Shown: positions 4,903-5,204 of the stretch, piece by piece | Numbering within the stretch: position 1 is the first letter of the stretch | Layout: each line of letters opens with the position of its first letter | Assembly: GCA_030691665.1 (NCBI GenBank) | Contig: JAUYDU010000354.1 | Coordinates: 1-5,204, forward strand | Direction of reading: 5' to 3' | From: Chloroflexota bacterium | GTDB taxonomy: Bacteria > Chloroflexota > Dehalococcoidia > SM23-28-2 | DNA length: 5,204 nt | Translations under genes and position numbers: made by a program | The notes under the pieces: generated by a model | What the model saw: the letters and a program-made list of their open reading frames with translations, nothing else | What the model was told of the DNA's origin: nothing | Database searches by the model: none

Positions 4903-5088
4903 ATGAAAAATGCCCTACGCCGACCCCAATCGCTATGGCTACTCGGCGCCGCCGCCTCGCCCGTCGCCTCCGCCATGTCCCGCTGGGCGGGCGCGCTGAC
5001 TTCCAGGCGCGCTTCGCCCGGCACCTGCGGTTCCCGGATAGCTAGGGGAAGTTCTTTGATAAGGAGGCGATCCGTCAATGAAACCTGA
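4903..5088 (+). CDS. Doubtful small ORF upstream of the last hydrolase
   Basis: An ATG with AGGGGG (4893-4898) 4 nt upstream opens a 61-codon frame. Its first 25 residues look like a weak signal peptide: a basic start (MKNALRR), a short hydrophobic stretch (LWLLGAAASPVA) and a small-residue ASA. The rest is Arg/Ser-rich and unconvincing. The stop overlaps the start of the next gene by 11 nt, so coupling is conceivable. An overlapping ATG at 4910 opens a 29-codon proline-rich frame instead. GC-rich DNA often gives such frames by chance, and I recognise neither product. The rest of the 4839-5077 gap holds only the minus-strand promoter and an imperfect inverted repeat (4985-4996 with 5007-5019). 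Confidence 0.15.
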   Translation: MKNALRRPQSLWLLGAAASPVASAMSRWAGALTSRRASPGTCGSRIARGSSLIRRRSVNET

Positions 5089-5204
5089 CAACCAGATCAA
5101 ACTACGAGACGGACGCAGGCTGGGCTATGCCGAATATGGCGATCTCCAAGGCAAACCGGTCATGCACTTTCACGGCACACCCAGCTCCCGGTTTGAGGGA
5201 GGCC
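5078..5204 (+). CDS. Alpha/beta fold hydrolase, N-terminal fragment
   Basis: The first 42 residues of a gene cut by the window edge. 'IKLRDGRRLGYAEYGDLQGKPVMHFHGTPSSRFEGG' is the classic opening of the alpha/beta hydrolase (epoxide hydrolase/esterase-like) fold. A DGR-x-LxYxEYG strand pair is followed by the oxyanion-hole HGTPSSR at about residues 32-38. The nucleophile and the rest of the triad lie beyond the window. ATG at 5078 has AAGGAGG (5061-5067) 10 nt upstream, slightly long but strong. It belongs to a different subfamily from the hydrolase at 1874, which uses PGFLG in place of HGTP. It is divergent from the Ddn-like gene. The substrate cannot be told. Confidence 0.8.
   Translation, partial: MKPDNQIKLRDGRRLGYAEYGDLQGKPVMHFHGTPSSRFEGG

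Noticed and set aside
4271..4964. Shared 14-nt gcgccgccgcctcg near the cupin end (about 4271-4284) and in the 4940-4960 intergenic region, as a direct repeat
   Set aside because: It is low-complexity GCC-type sequence, likely to recur by chance at this GC content, with no matching flanks.
4910..4999. A 29-codon proline-rich frame (MPYADPNRYGYSAPPP...)
   Set aside because: No well-placed ribosome binding site, no recognised family, and the Pro run follows from CCG/CCT-rich low-complexity DNA.
1..5204. CRISPR arrays, tRNA or rRNA genes, insertion sequences, attachment sites
   Set aside because: No spaced direct repeats, cloverleaf-like sequence, transposase or recombinase frame, or terminal inverted repeats were seen on either strand.

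Overview
This is a GC-rich bacterial window with compact genes, strong purine-rich ribosome binding sites and near-consensus sigma-70 promoters. The gene set is a WS/DGAT acyltransferase, a phasin-like protein, a PhaQ-like PadR regulator and an F420-type Ddn-family protein. F420-type proteins are commonest in Actinomycetota and Chloroflexota. The promoter style and a CCTGAGC/GCGAAGG hairpin repeat make me lean to a Chloroflexota-like, probably environmental, genome. That placement is inference; there is no rRNA or other taxonomic marker here.

Layout: (1) 1-163, C-terminal end of a GNAT acetyltransferase (+), whose stop codon interlocks with that of the next gene. (2) 160-1650, WS/DGAT wax ester synthase/diacylglycerol acyltransferase (-). 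(3) 1651-1873, divergent regulatory region with overlapping promoters and a small palindrome. (4) 1874-2692, alpha/beta hydrolase with a Ser-Asp-His triad and a TTG start (+). (5) 2705-3187, phasin-like amphipathic helical protein (-), converging on the hydrolase with a 12-nt gap. (6) 3188-3320, divergent regulatory region with two interlocked promoters and an inverted repeat. (7) 3321-3755, PadR-family regulator (+). (8) 3756-3908, cluster of three small hairpins resembling a REP-type repeat, then the ribosome binding site of the next gene. (9) 3909-4292, single-domain cupin (+). (10) 4335-4838, deazaflavin-dependent nitroreductase-like protein (-). (11) 4839-5077, intergenic region with an extended -10 promoter for the Ddn-like gene and a doubtful small ORF. 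(12) 5078-5204, start of a second alpha/beta hydrolase (+), cut by the window edge.

The central block, 160-3755, reads as a storage-lipid module: an enzyme that makes neutral lipid, a hydrolase that could turn it over, a phasin-like granule coat protein, and a divergent PadR regulator resembling the polyhydroxybutyrate-responsive repressor PhaQ. No PHA synthase (phaC) is present in the window. The granule may therefore be triacylglycerol or wax ester, or phaC may lie elsewhere. The cupin, the Ddn-like protein and the last hydrolase have no obvious link to this block. Apart from the padR-cupin pair, every adjacent gene pair is on opposite strands, so control probably sits in the three divergent intergenic regions.
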